DNA from: CAZGAQ01 sp964523405
Lineage (GTDB): Bacteria > Planctomycetota > Phycisphaerae > UBA1845 > Fen-1342
Direction: 5' to 3'
Assembly: GCA_964523405.1 (NCBI GenBank)
Contig: CAZGAQ010000022.1
Span: 22,447-86,446 of the forward strand
DNA length: 64,000 nt
The position numbers were made by a program, and so were the translations under genes. Below are positions 24,843 through 33,991 of this stretch, in pieces; within the stretch, counting starts at the first letter, position 1, and every line of letters begins with the position of its first letter. The notes under the pieces were generated by a model that had not been told where the DNA came from, searched no databases, and was given only the letters and a program-made list of their open reading frames with translations.

Positions 24843-26366
24843 CTACGCCCCCAGCGCCGCGTGCATGACGCGCTCTTGCGTCGCCTCCGCGCGGTCGAGT
24901 TCCGCCGTGATGCCGCCGCGGTGCATGACGAGGATGCGATCCGCCAGCGCCAGTAGCTCCGGCAGCTCGCTCGTGATCAGCAGCAAGCCCAGCCCGGCGC
25001 CGGTCAGCTCATTCAGCAGGGCGTAGATGTCCGCCTTCGCGGCCACATCGATCCCGCGCGTCGGCTCGTCCAGCAAGAGCACGCGCGGTTCCGTGAGCAG
25101 CCAGCGGGCGAAGACGACCTTCTGCTGGTTACCGCCCGACAGCGTGCCCACGGGCGCGTCCAGCGACGGCGCGCTCAGCCGCAGTCGTGCAGCGTAGTGC
25201 CCGCAGCGCTCCCGTTCGCGCGCCGCGCTGAGCAGGCCGCGCCGCTTCATCTTCGCCAACGTCGACAGACTCAGGTTCTGCAGCACGGACATCGGCAGCA
25301 CCAGCCCGCTGGCCTTGCGGTCGTTCGTCAGCAGGGCCAGCCCCTGCCGGATCGCCGCTCGCGGCGACGCCAGCGCCACCGGCTGCTCATCCAGTTGCAC
25401 GCCGCCGCGCTCCAGCGGCCCGTAGCGCCCGAAGATCGCCCCCAAGAGCTCGCTGTTGCCTGAACCGATCAGTCCGGCCACGCCCACAATTTCACCCGCC
25501 CGCACGGTCAAATCGACGTCGTGCACGAGCCACCGGCCGGTGCCGCGGTCGCGCAGCCCCAGTCCGCGCACGCACAAGCGCGCGCGCCCGGGCGTGCGAA
25601 CCTGCTTGGGAAAAAACTGCTCGATGGTTCGCCCGACCATCCACTGCACCAGCCGCTCGCGCGGCAACTCCGCCGGTGTGGCCGTGCCGATGTACTGCCC
25701 GTCGCGCAGCACGGTGATGCGGTCCGCCAGGGCGTAGATCTCCTCCATCTTGTGCGAGATGTACACGATGCCGACGCCGCGGTCGCGCAGTTGCCGGATG
25801 GCCGCGAACAGTCGCTGGGTATCGGCGTCGGTCAGGGCGCTGGTCGGCTCATCCATGACGAGCAGATGCGCCTCGCGGGCTAGGGCCTTGGCGATCTCGA
25901 CCATCTGCTGAGCGCCCAACGGCAGGTCGACCACCCGTTGCGCGACGTTGAGATCGAGCCCCAGCCGCTCCCGCAGCACCGCGTGCGCCGCCGCCTCCAT
26001 CGCTCGCTGCCGCACCAGCCCCAGTGCGCTGACCGGCTCGCGTCCGAGAAAGATGTTCTCCGCCACCGTCAGGTGCGGCACCAGCGCCAGCTCCTGGTGG
26101 ATGATGGCGATACCCGCCTGTTCGGCGTCGCGCGGCCGCGCGAAGTGCACCGTCCGCCCGCCGAGCCGGATCTGCCCCGTGTACTCCTGGTACACCCCGC
26201 CGAGGATCTTCATCAGCGTGCTTTTGCCGGCCCCGTTCTCACCCACCAGCGCGTGAATCTCCCCCCGCGCCACGGAGAAATCCACGCCGCGCAGCACCTC
26301 CACGCCGGCAAACGCCTTGCGCACCTGGCACATCTGCAGTAGAACCGGCGCGGGATGCGTGGACAC
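24843..26366 (-). CDS. Sugar-type ABC transporter ATPase with two cassettes (RbsA/MglA family)
   Basis: 507 residues from GTG at 26366 with GAGGAG eight bases upstream. The frame is open for more than 450 codons further, but that part is antisense to the next gene. Cassette 1 has Walker A GENGAGKST (42-50), PLGAQQMVEIAKALA and LVMDEPTSAL. Cassette 2 has the degenerate GLIGSGNSELLGA typical of RbsA second domains, LSGGNQQKVVFARWL and LLLDEPTRGID. It should energise uptake of ribose, galactose, xylose or nucleosides. No RbsC-like permease or RbsB-like binding protein is encoded on either side, so the partners are elsewhere. Confidence 0.88.
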   Translation of the reverse strand: MSTHPAPVLLQMCQVRKAFAGVEVLRGVDFSVARGEIHALVGENGAGKSTLMKILGGVYQEYTGQIRLGGRTVHFARPRDAEQAGIAIIHQELALVPHLTVAENIFLGREPVSALGLVRQRAMEAAAHAVLRERLGLDLNVAQRVVDLPLGAQQMVEIAKALAREAHLLVMDEPTSALTDADTQRLFAAIRQLRDRGVGIVYISHKMEEIYALADRITVLRDGQYIGTATPAELPRERLVQWMVGRTIEQFFPKQVRTPGRARLCVRGLGLRDRGTGRWLVHDVDLTVRAGEIVGVAGLIGSGNSELLGAIFGRYGPLERGGVQLDEQPVALASPRAAIRQGLALLTNDRKASGLVLPMSVLQNLSLSTLAKMKRRGLLSAARERERCGHYAARLRLSAPSLDAPVGTLSGGNQQKVVFARWLLTEPRVLLLDEPTRGIDVAAKADIYALLNELTGAGLGLLLITSELPELLALADRILVMHRGGITAELDRAEATQERVMHAALGA

Positions 26367-26449
26367 GGCAGCTCCTCGGGGCACTCCGGCCACCGTAACC
26401 GCGCGCCGGCCGGCCTGGCAAGCCCCGCGGCGCACACGCCGCGGCCCGC

Positions 26450-26478
26450 TTGGAGTTGCGGCCTCGTCGCGGTATAAC
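26450..26478 (+). promoter_or_regulatory. Sigma-70-type promoter for the thioredoxin-fold protein gene
   Basis: TTGGAG (26450-26455), a 17-base spacer and TATAAC (26473-26478) lie 57 bases before the ATG at 26535. It is among the best promoter matches in the window. Confidence 0.55.
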
Positions 26479-26534
26479 ATGCTGCCTGGGCGGGCACCGC
26501 GCGGAGATTGGCGCTCGTCCGGACGGAGAACCCC

Positions 26535-27764
26535 ATGAAGGCGGCAATCGCGGCGGCGATCGTAGTGGCGCTGATGTGTGGCAGTCTGGTCTACGCCGAC
26601 CTGGAGAAGGGGGCCTGGGCGCCGGATCTCGAAGCCAAGGAATGGTACAACAGCGACGAGCCCGTCTCGCTCAACCAACTGCGCGGCATGACCGTCGTGC
26701 TGTTCTTCTGGGTGTCCTTCCACGAAGGGGGCGAGCAGGTCATCCCGCTCATGAACCTGCTGAACTCCCGGCTGGGCCGCACGCGCGGCGTGTACATCAT
26801 CGGCGTCACCGACGGTGACCGCACACGCGTCGAAGCCATGCTCAAGAAGCAGAAGGTCTTTTTCCCCGTCGCGCTCGAGGCCAAGAAGACCATCGACGAG
26901 TACAAGATCACCAGCTTCCCGCACACCGTCGTCATCGATCCCTCCGGCAAGATCGCCTGGGCCGGCTGGCCCGGGGGCCAGGGCGAGGACGAACTCGCCA
27001 AACTGACCCTCGGCCTCCTCGCGGATAATCCGCCCATCAAGACTCACCCCCTGGAGGCCAAAATCGCCGAGGAGAAACTCCGCGAGGCCCGCCAGGCGCT
27101 GCGCGACGGCGACTATCGCGAGGCCTTCGTCGCCGCCATCACGGCCGACGAGCACGCCCTGGCCGGCGACGAGCTGAAAATCCGCTGCCAGGATATGCTG
27201 GACCTGGTTGAGGCCGTCGGCCGCGACCGGCTTGCCCAGGCCGAACGGGCTGCCGTGGACCGGCGCTTCGAGGATGCCGTGACGCTGCTGGCCGATCTGC
27301 GCCGGGATTTCCGCGGCATGGACGTGGCCCGAGCCGCCAGCCGTAAACTCGAAGCCTTGAAGAAGAAATACCCCGAGGTGGCCCGCCACCTGGAGAAGGA
27401 GAACGAGCTCAGCAAGGCGGAAGCCCTGCTCGCCAAGGCGCTGGACGATCTGCGCGCCAGCCCGCGTCGCATCGGCCCCGCCTTCGAAAAGCTCGAGGAA
27501 ATCGTCGGTGACTACGCGGGCACCGCCACCGCCACCAAAGCGCAGACCGTCCTCGACCGGATCAAGAAGAATGACGGCATGATGGACTACGTGCGCGACC
27601 ACAAGGCTTCGAAAGACTGCGAAGCCTGGCTGTCCCAGGCGCGCGTGCACGAGAACACCAGGCAGTACGCCAAGGCCCGCGAGCTTTACCAGCGCATCCT
27701 GAAGGAATACTTCGACACGATCTACGCCGATCAGGCCGCCCAGCGCCTCGCGCAACTGCCCTAA
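26535..27764 (+). CDS. Secreted thioredoxin-fold protein lacking CxxC, with TPR-like C-terminus
   Basis: 409 residues from ATG at 26535; a longer reading from 26508 is not supported by a ribosome site. Signal peptide at residues 1-21 (MKAAIAAAIVVALMCGSLVYA). The AhpC/TlpA-like domain (about 25-165) keeps VVLFFWVSFHEGG, the cis-Pro in ITSFPHTVVIDPSGKIAW and the fold, but the position that normally holds CxxC is V-S-F-H, so it cannot do dithiol exchange. Residues about 185-409 are charged helical repeats (EKLREARQALRDGDYREAF, NTRQYAKARELYQRILKEY). Probably an envelope binding or scaffold protein rather than a reductase. Confidence 0.8.
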   Translation: MKAAIAAAIVVALMCGSLVYADLEKGAWAPDLEAKEWYNSDEPVSLNQLRGMTVVLFFWVSFHEGGEQVIPLMNLLNSRLGRTRGVYIIGVTDGDRTRVEAMLKKQKVFFPVALEAKKTIDEYKITSFPHTVVIDPSGKIAWAGWPGGQGEDELAKLTLGLLADNPPIKTHPLEAKIAEEKLREARQALRDGDYREAFVAAITADEHALAGDELKIRCQDMLDLVEAVGRDRLAQAERAAVDRRFEDAVTLLADLRRDFRGMDVARAASRKLEALKKKYPEVARHLEKENELSKAEALLAKALDDLRASPRRIGPAFEKLEEIVGDYAGTATATKAQTVLDRIKKNDGMMDYVRDHKASKDCEAWLSQARVHENTRQYAKARELYQRILKEYFDTIYADQAAQRLAQLP

Positions 27765-27889
27765 CGCCTGGCCCTCGCGACAGCGGGGGCCCGGCGCTCA
27801 CCGGCGGACATTGAACTCCCCTTCCTCCCGTAGCGGGGTGGCGGGAGTGAATCCCTGTTCCGCTGACCCCCGCGCGGCGCGACCCCGCC

Positions 27890-28696
27890 TTACGGCTGCT
27901 GGTCGCTGGACTCCGGCGCCTCTGGCCCCGCATCCAGCGCCGCCAGGAGCGTGCCCGCCACGACCGTGCCGCGCTCCGCGCGCACCCGGATCACCAGGTA
28001 AGCCTCGCGCTCCAGCCAGCCCGGCATACGCGGCTGCGGCGGCGCCAGCACCACCGCGCGATCGTTGGTCGTCAGCATCCACGCCGCCACCGTCGGCGCC
28101 CGGTCCTTCAATTTCTCCGCCGTCAGCACCTGCAGCGTCTCGGTCGGCACCCCGTCCACTTTGATCGGCCGGCGGGCGCTGATCTGCGGCTCCAGAACGT
28201 GCGGATAGAGGCCCTTGGCCGGCCGCTCCGGCAAGGGGCCGACCAACGGCAGCGCGTCGTAGCCGGCCGCATCGACGACCGCAACCGCACGGGCGCCGCT
28301 GGCCTGGGCCAGGGCCAGCACAAAATCCAGTGCGGCGAGCTCGGCGACCTCGTCCGGTGTGCGCTTGTCCGCCGGGATGCGGGCGAGCCGCTGCCGGGTG
28401 AGCGCGTACGTTTCCGGCCCGGTCGGTCGCGTGGTCTCCGCTGTCGTTGGCTGCGAAGCCGGGGTCGTCTTGCCCGGCTTCTTGCGGCCGGTCGTGCTGC
28501 GCTTCTTGTTCGGTTTGCGGGCCGGGGCTGACTTGGCGGGCGGTTCTGCGCTCACGACGAGGGCCGCCCCGCCCGGGTGGGGTGGATTGGCGGCCCGCCC
28601 CGCGTGCGAATCCCCCGCCCACGCCGCGCACGAAAACGCGACGACTAGCCACGCCAGCCGTCGCGCGCCGCTCGTCCGACCGCTGCCGTTAGGCAT
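27890..28696 (-). CDS. Secreted protein of unknown function, overlapping rplU
   Basis: 268 residues. Signal peptide about 12-32 (RRLAWLVVAFSCAAWAGDSHA), then a Lys/Pro/Thr-rich linker to about 90. A compact domain follows (DEVAELAALDFVLALAQASG, IKVDGVPTETLQVLTAEKLKD, WMLTTNDRAVVLAPPQPRMP). No family recognised. The ATG overlaps the rplU stop by eight bases, so it is likely translationally coupled to a ribosomal protein gene, in the place where rpmA (L27) is normally found. The mild basic linker could bind nucleic acid or peptidoglycan, but this is guesswork. Confidence 0.65.
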   Translation of the reverse strand: MPNGSGRTSGARRLAWLVVAFSCAAWAGDSHAGRAANPPHPGGAALVVSAEPPAKSAPARKPNKKRSTTGRKKPGKTTPASQPTTAETTRPTGPETYALTRQRLARIPADKRTPDEVAELAALDFVLALAQASGARAVAVVDAAGYDALPLVGPLPERPAKGLYPHVLEPQISARRPIKVDGVPTETLQVLTAEKLKDRAPTVAAWMLTTNDRAVVLAPPQPRMPGWLEREAYLVIRVRAERGTVVAGTLLAALDAGPEAPESSDQQP

Positions 28697-29003
28697 TGAT
28701 CGCGCCGATCTCCACTTTCATCATCTGCTGACGGTGGCCCCAGCGCTTGTAGTACCCCTTGCGCCGGGAGAATTTCACGCCGCTGACCTTCGGCATCTTC
28801 AGGGCCTCGAGCACCTTGGCCGACACCGTCGCTCCGCTTACCCACGGCGTGCCGATCCGGGCGCCCGCGCCCTCGCCGACCATCAGCACCTTGTCGAAGG
28901 TGATGTCCTTCTGGCCTTCGGGGAGTTCCTTGAGTTCGATCAGCAGCTTGTCACCCGTGCTGACCTTGTACTGCTTGCCGCCGTCTTCGAAGATTGCGTA
29001 CAC
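28689..29003 (-). CDS. rplU: 50S ribosomal protein L21
   Basis: 104 residues, the normal L21 length. It begins MYAIFEDGGKQYKVSTGD and ends with the RNA-binding block VKFSRRKGYYKRWGHRQQMM, which contacts 23S rRNA. A GGAG lies upstream of the ATG. In most bacteria rplU is followed by rpmA; here the overlapping reading frame encodes a secreted protein instead and no L27 gene is nearby. Confidence 0.97.
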   Translation of the reverse strand: MYAIFEDGGKQYKVSTGDKLLIELKELPEGQKDITFDKVLMVGEGAGARIGTPWVSGATVSAKVLEALKMPKVSGVKFSRRKGYYKRWGHRQQMMKVEIGAINA

Positions 29004-29321
29004 GATCGCTCCTTGTCTGTCAGGCAGAGCGAGTTAGCTCCACGCGAGAACCCGGTAGTGTACAGCACGACCAGCGCAACTGCAACCCGGACGCTTGGTC
29101 TGCGGCCACATCATCCCTTGTCCGCCACATTCCGTGGCCTTATTGGGACGTAACTTCCGCCCCTTCCGTAATTTGGATCGAGCCCGGCCGGTCGCGCCGG
29201 CGGGGGGGCCGCGCACCGCCGTCCCGGCCGCGGGCGCGCCCGCGGCCCGCGCTCGGGCGCTGCCGGCGTCCCCGCCCCCGCCTCCGGTTGACCCTCGGCA
29301 TGGGTCGACTACCCTCTAGGC
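29004..29321. other. Divergent intergenic region with a perfect G+C palindrome
   Basis: Between rplU and aceE. It contains a 22-bp perfect palindrome at 29226-29247 with arms GGCCGCGGGCG / CGCCCGCGGCC and no gap, in a tract of almost pure G and C. It could form a cruciform or be a regulator site. No gene is seen. The rplU side holds a CCACATTCCGTGG inverted repeat at about 29122-29134. Confidence 0.5.
29288..29315 (+). promoter_or_regulatory. Candidate aceE promoter giving a leaderless or near-leaderless message
   Basis: TTGACC (29288-29293), a 16-base spacer and TACCCT (29310-29315) place the start site at or next to the aceE ATG (29322), and no good ribosome site precedes that ATG. The inverted repeat GTTGACCC/GGGTCGAC (one mismatch) spans the same segment and could be an operator. 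Confidence 0.3.
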
Positions 29322-32039
29322 ATGACGACCGATGCACTAACCCAGGCGGAACCCACCACCGATCCCCGTGACACCGACCCCCTCGAGACGGCCGAGTGGC
29401 TTGCCTCGCTGGAAGCCGTGCACCACCAGGGTGGGCGGCGGCGCACGCAGTTCCTGCTCGAACAGCTCCACAAGTGGGCGCTGAAGCGCGAAGTCCCGAT
29501 CCCCTTTGCCGCCAACACCCCCTATATCAACACGATCCCGCGCCGTCAGCAGCCGCCGTACCCCGGTGACCGCGACCTCGAACGACGCATCAAGAGCTTC
29601 ATGCGCTGGAATGCGATGGCCATGGTCGTCCGGGCCAACCGCCAGTCGGAGGGCATCGGCGGGCACATTTCCTCGTATGCCTCCAGCGCGACACTGCTGG
29701 AAGTGGGCTTCAACCACTTCTTCCGCGCCCGCACTGACAACTCCTCCGGCGATCAGATCTTCTTCCAGGGCCACGCTGCCCCCGGCATTTACGCCCGCGC
29801 CTACCTCGAAGGTCGCATCGACGAGCCTCACCTGATGAACTTCCGCCGCGAACTCGCGCCCGGCGGCGGCCTGTCCTCGTATCCGCATCCCTGGCTGATG
29901 CGCGACTTCTGGCAGTTCCCCACCGTGTCCATGGGCCTCGGCCCCCTCAACTCGATCTACCAGGCGCGCTTCAACCAGTACCTGGCCGATCGCGGACTCC
30001 TGCGGACGGCCGGCTCACGCGTCTGGGCCTTCCTGGGCGATGGCGAGATGGATGAACCCGAGAGCCTCGGCGCGATCACGCTGGCGGCCCGCGAGCAGCT
30101 CGATCACCTCACGTGGGTGATCAACTGCAATCTGCAGCGGTTGGACGGGCCGGTGCGCGGCAACGGCAACGTGATCCAGGAGCTGGAGGCCGCTTTCCGC
30201 GGCGCCGGCTGGAATGTCATCAAGGTCATCTGGGGCAGCGACTGGGATCCGCTCTTTGCGGCCGACACCGAGGGCCTGCTGATCGAGCACATGGGCCAGA
30301 TCGTCGACGGGCAGTGGCAGCGCTTCAGCGTCGAATCCGGCAGCTACGCCCGCGAGCACTTCTTCGGCCGCGATCCGCGCCTGCTTGACTTGGTCGGGCG
30401 CCTGAGCGACGACGAGCTGCGCAACTTGCGCCTCGGCGGCCACGACCCCGAAAAGGTCCATGCGGCCTACGCCGCGGCCACGGCCCATACCGGCCAGCCG
30501 ACCGTGATTCTCGCCCGCACGATCAAGGGCTATGGACTGGGCGAAGCAGGGGAGGGCAAGAACGTCACGCATCAGCAGAAGAAGCTCAACGAGGCCGAAC
30601 TCAAGGCATTCCGCGATCGCTTCGACATTCCCGTCAGCGACGCGGAGCTCAAGGAGGCGCCGTTCAAGCGCTTCGAAAAAGGCAGCCGCGAGTACGAGTA
30701 CCTGCACGCACGCCGTCGCGCGCTGGGTGGTTTCGTGCCTCACCGGCAGGTCCGTACGGTGCCACTCGAGGCCCCGCCGCTGGAGATCTTCGACGAGTTC
30801 CTGCAGGGCAGCGGCGAGCGCAAGGTCGCGACGACCATGGCGCTGGTACGCATGATCAACCGCCTGATGTCCGACAAACGGCTGGGCAAGCTCATCGTGC
30901 CCATCGTCCCGGACGAAGCCCGCACATTCGGGATGGAGGCCCTGTTCCGCTCGTTCGGCATCTATGCCCACAGCGGACAGCTCTACGAACCGGTCGATGC
31001 GCACCTGCTGATGCGCTACGAGGAGCGCAAGAACGGGCAGATTCTGGAAGAGGGCATCAACGAGGCCGGTGCGCTCGCTTCCTGGATCGCCGCCGGCACG
31101 GCGTACGCGACGCACGGCGTCAGCACAATCCCGTTCTTCCTGTTCTACTCGATGTTCGGTTTCCAGCGTGTCGGCGACCAGATCTGGCTCGCTGGCGACA
31201 TGCGCACCCGCGGCTTCCTCGTCGGCGCGACCGCGGGCCGCACGACGCTCAACGGCGAGGGCCTGCAGCACCAGGACGGCCACAGCCTCCTCCACGCCAG
31301 CACCGTGCCGAACTGCATCACCTACGACTGTGCCTTCGCCTACGAGCTGGCCATCGTCGTCCAGGACGGCCTGCGCCGCATGCACGAACTCGGCGAGGAC
31401 ATCTTCTACTACCTCACCGTCTACAACGAGACGTACGCGATGCGGCCGCTGCCGGGCAACAGCGGCGCGGACCATGAACACGCCCGCACCGGCGTCCTCC
31501 GCGGACTCTACAAAGTGCAGACCGCCGACAAGCCCGGCAAGCTACCCCGCGTCCACCTCTTCGGCAGCGGCCCGCTCCTCAACGAGGCCCTCCGCGCCCA
31601 GCAGCTCCTCCGCGACCAGTACAAGGTCGCCGCCGACGTGTGGAGCGCAACCAGCTACAACGAGCTGTACCGCGACGCGCTGCTGTGCGAACGCTGGAAC
31701 CGCCTCCACCCGACTGAGCCGGCCCGCGTGCCGTTCTTCCGCCAAGCTCTGGGCGATGACGCCTGGCCGATCGTGACCACGTCCGACTACATCAGCGCGG
31801 TGGCGCTGCGCCTGGCGCCGTGGGCTCCGGCCGGCCTGACGGCCCTGGGCACAGACGGCTTCGGCCGCAGCGACTCGCGGGCGGCCCTGCGGCGGCACTT
31901 CGAGACGGATGCCGAGCACGTGGTCGTCGCTGCCCTGGCGGAACTGGTGCGCCGCGGCCAAGTCGAGACCCGCGTGCTGGCCAAGGCGATCAACGATCTG
32001 GGGCTTGACCCGGAGCAGACCCCGGCGGCGCTGGCCTGA
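29322..32039 (+). CDS. aceE: Pyruvate dehydrogenase E1 component (homodimeric type)
   Basis: 905 residues, close to the 887 of Escherichia coli AceE. The thiamine-diphosphate motif starts GDGEMDEPES at about residue 240 and ends with INCNLQRLDGPVRGNGN. The substrate-side HAAPGIYARAYLEGR and the C-terminal TAGRTTLNGEGLQHQDGHS are AceE signatures. It decarboxylates pyruvate and reductively acetylates the lipoyl domain of E2. No aceF or lpd gene is next to it, unlike in enterobacteria. A single gene unit flanked by a convergent PhyH gene. Confidence 0.95.
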   Translation: MTTDALTQAEPTTDPRDTDPLETAEWLASLEAVHHQGGRRRTQFLLEQLHKWALKREVPIPFAANTPYINTIPRRQQPPYPGDRDLERRIKSFMRWNAMAMVVRANRQSEGIGGHISSYASSATLLEVGFNHFFRARTDNSSGDQIFFQGHAAPGIYARAYLEGRIDEPHLMNFRRELAPGGGLSSYPHPWLMRDFWQFPTVSMGLGPLNSIYQARFNQYLADRGLLRTAGSRVWAFLGDGEMDEPESLGAITLAAREQLDHLTWVINCNLQRLDGPVRGNGNVIQELEAAFRGAGWNVIKVIWGSDWDPLFAADTEGLLIEHMGQIVDGQWQRFSVESGSYAREHFFGRDPRLLDLVGRLSDDELRNLRLGGHDPEKVHAAYAAATAHTGQPTVILARTIKGYGLGEAGEGKNVTHQQKKLNEAELKAFRDRFDIPVSDAELKEAPFKRFEKGSREYEYLHARRRALGGFVPHRQVRTVPLEAPPLEIFDEFLQGSGERKVATTMALVRMINRLMSDKRLGKLIVPIVPDEARTFGMEALFRSFGIYAHSGQLYEPVDAHLLMRYEERKNGQILEEGINEAGALASWIAAGTAYATHGVSTIPFFLFYSMFGFQRVGDQIWLAGDMRTRGFLVGATAGRTTLNGEGLQHQDGHSLLHASTVPNCITYDCAFAYELAIVVQDGLRRMHELGEDIFYYLTVYNETYAMRPLPGNSGADHEHARTGVLRGLYKVQTADKPGKLPRVHLFGSGPLLNEALRAQQLLRDQYKVAADVWSATSYNELYRDALLCERWNRLHPTEPARVPFFRQALGDDAWPIVTTSDYISAVALRLAPWAPAGLTALGTDGFGRSDSRAALRRHFETDAEHVVVAALAELVRRGQVETRVLAKAINDLGLDPEQTPAALA

Positions 32040-32208
32040 CCGTCGTCCGCCCCGACGACTCTGACACGGTCGTCCCGCCCGGTCCGTCGAGAACGCAGCG
32101 TCGGCCCCCGCCTGTCCCGAACGAACATGAGGGCCGGCCCACGCGGAATGCCGTAGGCCCAACCCTTGCGCCCACGCCGCGCTGCGCACGAGGCATTCGC
32201 GCCGGCCC

Positions 32209-33000
32209 CTATGTCCCCGAGCCCGCCGCCAGCGTTTCGCCATTCGCCAGCGGATTCACCCCGCGCAGCATGAAGCCCAGTGCGTGCGAATTGTCCCGGT
32301 GCGAATGCCGCGGCCGATCGGCCGGATCGCGCACCTGCACGAGCACCGTCTTGCGCGTCCGGGGCGAGCGGTTGATGTCCGAGCCGTGCACGAGCAGGTA
32401 GTTGAAGAACACCACGTCCCCGCGCCGCGCCGGCAGGACCTTGGCGCCCGCAATCGGCCAGCGCGCCGGGTCGAGGTAGGGCTGCTTCTCGTTCACGATC
32501 GGCAGCGGTCCCTGGCGGTGCGTCCCGGGGTACACGCGGAAGCACCCCATCTCCTCCGTCGCCTCGGACAGATGAATAATGGCTGCCATCATCGTCCCCA
32601 GCGTGTGCGGGAAGTAGTGGAAGTCCTGGTGCATCGGAAACGCCGACCCCTTTTCCGGCGGTTTGATGAACCCCTTGGTGTGGTGCAACGCCACGTTCGG
32701 ACCCAATACGTCCGCCAGCGCTCCGGTGAAGCGCTCGTGCGTCAGCACCCGCGCCCACGCTGCCGAGTACGCCTGCACGTCGTGCGTGTGCAGGATCTCC
32801 GTCCGGCGATCCAGGTGGTCCTTCCAGTCGCCGGCCCACGTGGCGTCGATCTGCGCGGCATTCCGCAGTCGCCGCTGCATCAGCTCGTCCAGCTCGCGCT
32901 CCAGCACATCCAGCTCGCCGGCGGAGAAGATGTCGGTGGCCATGACGTAGCCTTGTTCGTGGTAATGGTGAATCTGCTCGGTGGTCAGCATGTTCGGCAT
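32209..33000 (-). CDS. PhyH-family Fe(II)/2-oxoglutarate dioxygenase
   Basis: 263 residues from ATG at 33000 (GAGGAAG upstream); the longer frame is Gly/Ala-rich and not supported. Phytanoyl-CoA dioxygenase fold with the iron ligands His124 and Asp126 in FPMHQDFHYFPH and the distal His205 in LLVHGSDINRS, where the following NRSxxxR Arg would bind 2-oxoglutarate. The substrate cannot be read from sequence; family members hydroxylate lipids, compatible solutes and antibiotics. It is the last gene of a same-strand group with two short-chain dehydrogenases and an M48 protease, suggesting one oxidation pathway. Confidence 0.88.
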   Translation of the reverse strand: MPNMLTTEQIHHYHEQGYVMATDIFSAGELDVLERELDELMQRRLRNAAQIDATWAGDWKDHLDRRTEILHTHDVQAYSAAWARVLTHERFTGALADVLGPNVALHHTKGFIKPPEKGSAFPMHQDFHYFPHTLGTMMAAIIHLSEATEEMGCFRVYPGTHRQGPLPIVNEKQPYLDPARWPIAGAKVLPARRGDVVFFNYLLVHGSDINRSPRTRKTVLVQVRDPADRPRHSHRDNSHALGFMLRGVNPLANGETLAAGSGT

Positions 33001-33116
33001 GGGTCTTCCTCGGCCCGCGGCAGCGCACCCGGCACCGCCCACGGCTGATTGTAGGCCGGTTGCCGCCGCCCGCCCGGTTGCCGGCCCGCCGCCACCCCCG
33101 AGGGTTGTGCAGCGCC

Positions 33117-33911
33117 CTACGCCAGTTCCGGATGCAGCAGCCGTCCCTCCATGCCGCCCGCCACCGGCACGATCGCCCCGCTGATGTGCCCAGCCAGCCG
33201 CTCGGCGGTCAGAAACACGATCAGCCCCGCCACATCCTCCGGCTCCGCGATCTTCCGCAGCGCCATCGTCGCCTGCACGCGCGCAAGTGCCGCCGCATCC
33301 GCCAGCCCGTACGCCGCCATCGGCGTCCGTGTCCACCCCGGGCACACGCAGTTCACCCGCCCCCGCGGTGCCAACCGCACGATCTCGTTCTTCAGGCTGC
33401 GCGTCAGCCCGTAGGCCATCGCCGCCTTCGCCGCCGCATAGTCCGCGTGCTCCGCCTCACCGAACAGCGCCGCCGTCGACGCCACCAGCACGAGCGCCGC
33501 CGCCTCCCGCGGCACCGCCGCCAGATGCCGCAGAAACGCCCGGCACGTCAGGAACGCACTCGTCAGATCCGCGTCCAGCGTCTCGCGCCATTCCGCCAGC
33601 GTCATCTCGTGCAGCGGTACACCCCGCGGCCGAAACCACCCCGCATTGACCACCACCGCGTCCAGCCGGGGGCTGGCCTGCAGCGCGGCGGCGAACAGAC
33701 GCTCCACCCGCGCCTCATCCCGCAGATCGGCCTGCAACGCTACACTCCCCGCCGGCGCCGCCCGCGCCAGCTCCGCCGCCGCTTCCGCCTGCGTGTGATA
33801 GTGCAGGATGAGTCGCGCCCCCTCGGCCGCAAAGGCCCGCGCCGTCGCTTGCCCGATGCCGCCCGCCGCCCCCGTGATCAGCACCGTCTGTCCCGCCAGG
33901 TCCGTCTGCAT
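33117..33911 (-). CDS. Short-chain dehydrogenase/reductase (classical SDR)
   Basis: 264 residues from ATG at 33911, with CAGGAG six bases upstream; the extra 17 residues of the longer frame are not typical. Motifs: TGAAGGIG (13-20), VVVNAGW (about 86-92), and the Ser145/Tyr158/Lys162 catalytic set in VASTAALFG and DYAAAK. C-terminal VCPGWTRTPM. FabG/glucose-dehydrogenase-like, probably NAD(P)-dependent; substrate unknown. It lies between the other SDR (80-base gap) and PhyH (116-base gap). Confidence 0.88.
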   Translation of the reverse strand: MQTDLAGQTVLITGAAGGIGQATARAFAAEGARLILHYHTQAEAAAELARAAPAGSVALQADLRDEARVERLFAAALQASPRLDAVVVNAGWFRPRGVPLHEMTLAEWRETLDADLTSAFLTCRAFLRHLAAVPREAAALVLVASTAALFGEAEHADYAAAKAAMAYGLTRSLKNEIVRLAPRGRVNCVCPGWTRTPMAAYGLADAAALARVQATMALRKIAEPEDVAGLIVFLTAERLAGHISGAIVPVAGGMEGRLLHPELA

Positions 33912-33991
33912 CCCGTGCTCCTGCGGTGCGCCCGCCTCGGCAGGCGCGGAGGCCTGCCCCACTCGCGGCCAGCTTCCTGTGAGGCGCTACA

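Noticed and set aside
26535..27755. Upstream extension of the sugar ABC ATPase frame (to 27755)
   Set aside because: It is antisense to the thioredoxin-fold gene, which has a promoter and signal peptide; the ATPase family starts at 26366.
30015..31481. 488-codon minus frame over aceE
   Set aside because: Antisense of a clear AceE; typical of high third-position G+C.
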